From positions 79,694 to 143,693 of the forward strand of contig CAXBKQ010000008.1 of NCBI GenBank assembly GCA_963976435.1: DNA of 64,000 nt, written 5' to 3'. Within the stretch, counting starts at the first letter, position 1; each line of letters starts with the position of its first letter. Shown one piece after another: positions 61,447 through 64,000 of this stretch. The translations under genes and the position numbers were made by a program. The notes under the pieces are model-generated. The model did not search any database. It saw only the letters and a list, made by a program, of their open reading frames with translations, and was not told the origin of the DNA. This DNA comes from CAKZNE01 sp963976435. GTDB taxonomy: Bacteria > Bacteroidota > Bacteroidia > Flavobacteriales > Schleiferiaceae.

Positions 61447-62217
61447 TTAAAAATCTAAATAAAATATTTGACCATCATAGGCAATTTCGCATGGCTTAGG
61501 CAGTGTTTTTTGGATTTCATCATGAGTTTCTAAATGATGACTAATATGGGTGAAAAAGGCTTTTTCTGGCTCTAATTCCTTCACTAGTTCTACGGCCTCA
61601 TTTAGACTAAAATGAGAATGATGCTTTTCTCTTCTTAGAGCATTAATTATCAATATTTTGGAGCCTTTAATTTTCTCCTTTTCAGAATCTGAAATAAAAT
61701 TTGCATCCGTTATATAAGTAAAATCTCCAATTCTGAATCCCAAAATTGGAAGCTTCCCATGCATTACCTCTATAGCTTGAAATACAATACCATCCACCAA
61801 AAAAGGTTTATTTGGATCGATGCAGTTTAAATTTACAGTTGGCACCCCTGGGTAGCCACCGCTGTTGAAAATATAGGAGTATTGTTCTTTAATTCTTTTT
61901 TGAACTCTGGCAGTAGAAAAAACATCCATGGGTTTTTTCTGTTGGTAATTAAATGGGCGAATTTCATCCAAACCAGCTAGGTGATCCATATGTTCATGGG
62001 TAAGTACGATAGCGTCTAAACTATCCACCTGGTTTTTAAGAAATTGCTGACGAACATCCGGTCCAATATCAATTAAAATAGTGGAATCATTGGATTCAAT
62101 TAATACCGAACATCTCAATCTTTTGTCTTTAGGATTTTCGGAGGTACAGGTTTTACAATGGCATCCAATTACTGGAATTCCCTGTGAGGTACCTGTTCCT
62201 AATAGAGTGATTTTCAT
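61447..62217 (-). CDS. MBL-fold metallohydrolase, PhnP-like
   Basis: A 256-residue metallo-beta-lactamase-fold enzyme. LLGTGTSQGIPVIGCHCKTC opens the fold with a zinc-binding Cys cluster (CHCKTC), IDIGPDVRQQFL precedes, and VLTHEHMDHLAGLDEIRP holds the HxHxDH metal site. The pattern is that of PhnP and similar cyclic phosphodiesterases, which cleave 1,2-cyclic ribose phosphates and related substrates; no other phosphonate gene is here, so substrate is unknown. I use the ATG at 62217 (MKITLLGTG). It diverges from the gene at 62382. Confidence 0.87.
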   Translation of the reverse strand: MKITLLGTGTSQGIPVIGCHCKTCTSENPKDKRLRCSVLIESNDSTILIDIGPDVRQQFLKNQVDSLDAIVLTHEHMDHLAGLDEIRPFNYQQKKPMDVFSTARVQKRIKEQYSYIFNSGGYPGVPTVNLNCIDPNKPFLVDGIVFQAIEVMHGKLPILGFRIGDFTYITDANFISDSEKEKIKGSKILIINALRREKHHSHFSLNEAVELVKELEPEKAFFTHISHHLETHDEIQKTLPKPCEIAYDGQIFYLDF

Positions 62218-62350
62218 AAAACCCAAAGCCATTTATTAAAACTTGCTGCAATTGAAATCTAAAATCTCATTGCCCTATCAAATTAACTAAGGCCAACAAA
62301 ATTAAGCTTAAAATATTAGCTAATAAGTGGGTTTAGCTAAGGAACTTTAA

Positions 62351-62358
62351 TACTTTTG
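62351..62358 (+). promoter_or_regulatory. -7 box for the 62382 gene
   Basis: TACTTTTG fits TAnnTTTG and lies 24 bases before the ATG at 62382. Confidence 0.45.
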
Positions 62359-62381
62359 TTTTGAACCTTTAAAATCTATCT

Positions 62382-63818
62382 ATGGAACGCATTATTCTGA
62401 CCGCCAATCAGAAAGCGCTGAAAATAAATCTGAACGAAAACATCTACGGAACCTTCGCCGAAATTGGTGCAGGACAGGAAGTGGTAAGACATTTCTTCCG
62501 TTCGGGAGGAGCTTCTGGCACTATTGCCAAAGCAATGAGTGCTTATGACAAAGATTTCAGCGATGCCATCTATGGACAAGAGGATGATAGCAGGTATGTA
62601 ACAGAACCTCGTCTTCGGAAAATGATTGAATATGAATATGGTTTAATCAATGAGAGATTGAGTAGGGAAAAATGGCCAGACAAATGCTATTTCGCTTTTG
62701 CTAATACCATTGCCACCATCAATTTTACTCGAAAGTTTAAAGGCCATGGCTGGATGGGTGTAAGGTTTCAATTAAGCCCAGACCAGGAGCCTAATGATGT
62801 GATTTTTCATGTGAGAATGAAAGAGGAAGAAGCCTCTCTTCAACAAGAAACTATTGGCCAAATGGGCGTTAACCTCATTTATGGCTGCTTCCACATTCGC
62901 AATAATCCGGAGGAGCTTTTGAGGTCTCTTTACGATAATATTGCCAAATACAAAGTGGAAATTGACATGATCCATTTTGAGGGTCCTGAATTCAAAAATG
63001 TTGATAATAGGTTAATGTCATTACAGCTCATTAAAAACGGAATGACAGATGCCGTAATTTTTGGTCCTGAAGGAAATAATATTCTTCCTGCAGCCTTATT
63101 ATACAAGAAAAATATCCTTGCACTAAGAGGGAGTTTCCGTCCAGCTACCAAGGTAAATATTGACATGATCAAAAAGGGTTATGGACATTTTGTGGAGGAG
63201 CGAAAGGTGGATCGGGAAAAATTGGTGGTACTCTTTGAAATCACATTAAACAATTTAAGATCAGAAGGTGAGATTGATGAACAAGACTTTTTAGATAGAG
63301 CCGAAATTTTATGTTCCTTAGGCCAGACCGTTTTAATATCAAATTACCAGCAATATTATAAGTTGGTAGAATATTTTACGAGGTATACAGAAGAAAGGAT
63401 GGGCCTAATAATGGGGGTTACCAACCTTAAAGATTTGTTTAATGATAAATATTATCGCGAATTAAAAGGTGGAATTTTAGCGGCCTTTGGTATTTTATAT
63501 TCTACAGACTTAAAACTATATATCTACCCATCACAACCCAATGAGGAAGATGAATTAGAGAATAGCAAAAATTTAAAAATTCATCCTAGGCTTAGACCAC
63601 TTTACGATTATTTAAAATCCAATAAAAGGATAATTGATATCGACAATTATGATCCAGAGGTTCTCCAAATTTTCTCCCGAGATATCCTAGAAAAAATACG
63701 CCATGGTGAAGAAGGTTGGGAAAAAGCTTTACCGGCTTATGTAGATAATATCATTAGAGATAAAAGGCTTTTTGGATACCATCCTGAAAATTCGAATGCA
63801 TTGACGAAAAAGGAGTAG
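62382..63818 (+). CDS. Conserved protein of unknown function
   Basis: A 478-residue soluble protein without signal peptide or membrane segment. Conserved-looking stretches include YGTFAEIGAGQEVVRHFF, SRYVTEPRLRKMIEYEY, FANTIATINFTRKFKGHGW and GYHPE at the end. In databases I recall relatives labelled nicotinate-nucleotide adenylyltransferase or TonB-related, but I see no HxGH-type nucleotide-transfer motif here, and those labels should not be trusted. The FAEIGAGQEV and the ILAALGILYS-like end suggest a globular alpha/beta enzyme. It stands alone between the divergent MBL gene and the heptad array. Confidence 0.75.
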   Translation: MERIILTANQKALKINLNENIYGTFAEIGAGQEVVRHFFRSGGASGTIAKAMSAYDKDFSDAIYGQEDDSRYVTEPRLRKMIEYEYGLINERLSREKWPDKCYFAFANTIATINFTRKFKGHGWMGVRFQLSPDQEPNDVIFHVRMKEEEASLQQETIGQMGVNLIYGCFHIRNNPEELLRSLYDNIAKYKVEIDMIHFEGPEFKNVDNRLMSLQLIKNGMTDAVIFGPEGNNILPAALLYKKNILALRGSFRPATKVNIDMIKKGYGHFVEERKVDREKLVVLFEITLNNLRSEGEIDEQDFLDRAEILCSLGQTVLISNYQQYYKLVEYFTRYTEERMGLIMGVTNLKDLFNDKYYRELKGGILAAFGILYSTDLKLYIYPSQPNEEDELENSKNLKIHPRLRPLYDYLKSNKRIIDIDNYDPEVLQIFSRDILEKIRHGEEGWEKALPAYVDNIIRDKRLFGYHPENSNALTKKE

Positions 63819-63824
63819 GTGGGT

Positions 63825-64000
63825 TAGTGAAAAGTTGAAAGTGAAAAGTGAAAAGTGAATAGTGAAAAGTTGGAAGTGAAAAGTGAAAAGTGAAAAGTGA
63901 AAAGTGAATAGTGAATAGTGGAAAGTTGGAAGTGAAAAGTGAAAAGTGAATGGTGAATGGTGAATGGTGAATGGTGAATGGTGAATGGTGAATGGTGAAT
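63825..64000. repeat. Tandem heptanucleotide array, 25 units, cut by window end
   Basis: Starting 6 bases after the stop of the preceding gene, the sequence is an unbroken series of 7-base units (63825-63999) with no frame slip. The main unit is AAGTGAA; variants TAGTGAA, AAGTTGG/A and TAGTGGA are interspersed, and the last seven units are exact TGGTGAA. The TAGTGRA-AAGTTGR pair recurs three times (63825, 63860, 63916), showing a higher-order pattern. The array continues past the window. Confidence 0.95.

Noticed and set aside
63825..64000. CRISPR array
   Set aside because: Units are 7 bases in continuous tandem with no unique spacers.
1..64000. tRNA, rRNA, prophage or insertion sequence
   Set aside because: I looked in every gap and saw no cloverleaf-like sequence, transposase, integrase or flanking inverted repeats; a covariance-model scan would settle tRNAs.

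Overview
The window is a low-GC chromosomal segment from a member of the Bacteroidota, and almost every base is coding. The phylum call rests on several independent signs. There are secreted proteins with C-terminal sorting domains of the type IX secretion system. There are families typical of the phylum (DUF5606, DUF2520, DUF3857 transglutaminases, a Bacteroidota-type CtlX). There are repeated upstream boxes of the form TAnnTTTG, the -7 element of the Bacteroidota primary sigma factor. I cannot place it to a genus. I see no rRNA, tRNA, CRISPR array, prophage or insertion sequence. No gene-free stretch exceeds about 210 bases.

Layout. 1-3055 (minus) holds two paralogous secreted surface proteins, the first cut by the window edge. 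3217-8414 (plus) is a compact operon: a DUF2520 Rossmann protein, a KdsC-like phosphatase, a UbiA prenyltransferase, Maf, an NhaC-type antiporter and the citrulline hydrolase CtlX. 8580-21725 (minus) has a T9SS cargo gene at its end, behind an 11-gene run with tiny gaps or overlaps: M3 peptidase, small membrane proteins, AlkB, RsmA, MgtE, MscS, a 2-hydroxyacid dehydrogenase, a peptide-binding lipoprotein and an O-antigen-ligase/TPR protein. 21903-26793 (minus) carries a peroxiredoxin and transporters (ZIP, TauE, sodium-solute symporter) plus a methyltransferase. 26921-31949 (plus) carries a small lipoprotein, a THUMP RNA methyltransferase, a glutaminyl cyclase lipoprotein and PriA.

31946-33429 (minus) holds a YhhN protein and an M48 lipoprotein; 33641-34087 is a lone Hsp20. 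34156-39244 (minus) runs panB, rluA-type synthase, a membrane protein, then a periplasmic sulfur-oxidation module: Tat-exported molybdenum sulfite oxidase, an overlooked 38-residue membrane microprotein, a membrane-anchored monohaem cytochrome c and a lipoprotein rhodanese. 39360-43112 (plus) has a lipoprotein, dnaK and tpx. 43152-46618 (minus) is a polyphosphate operon (sixA, ppk1, ppx). 46743-49553 (minus) is ruvX, def, a TPR lipoprotein, DUF5606 and mazG. 49615-54145 (plus) is dapD, truA and a large beta-propeller T9SS cargo protein. 54149-61380 (minus) is a three-gene envelope cluster: an 1100-residue YwqK/MORN-like repeat protein, a DUF3857 transglutaminase with an intact Cys-His-Asp triad, and a relative that has lost the Cys and His. 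The window ends with an MBL-fold hydrolase, a conserved protein of unknown function and a tandem heptanucleotide array of at least 25 units.

The strongest leads are the unannotated microprotein inside the sulfite-oxidation operon, the enzyme/pseudoenzyme pair behind the giant repeat protein, the heptad array, and the concentration of TTG/GTG starts at tight operon junctions.
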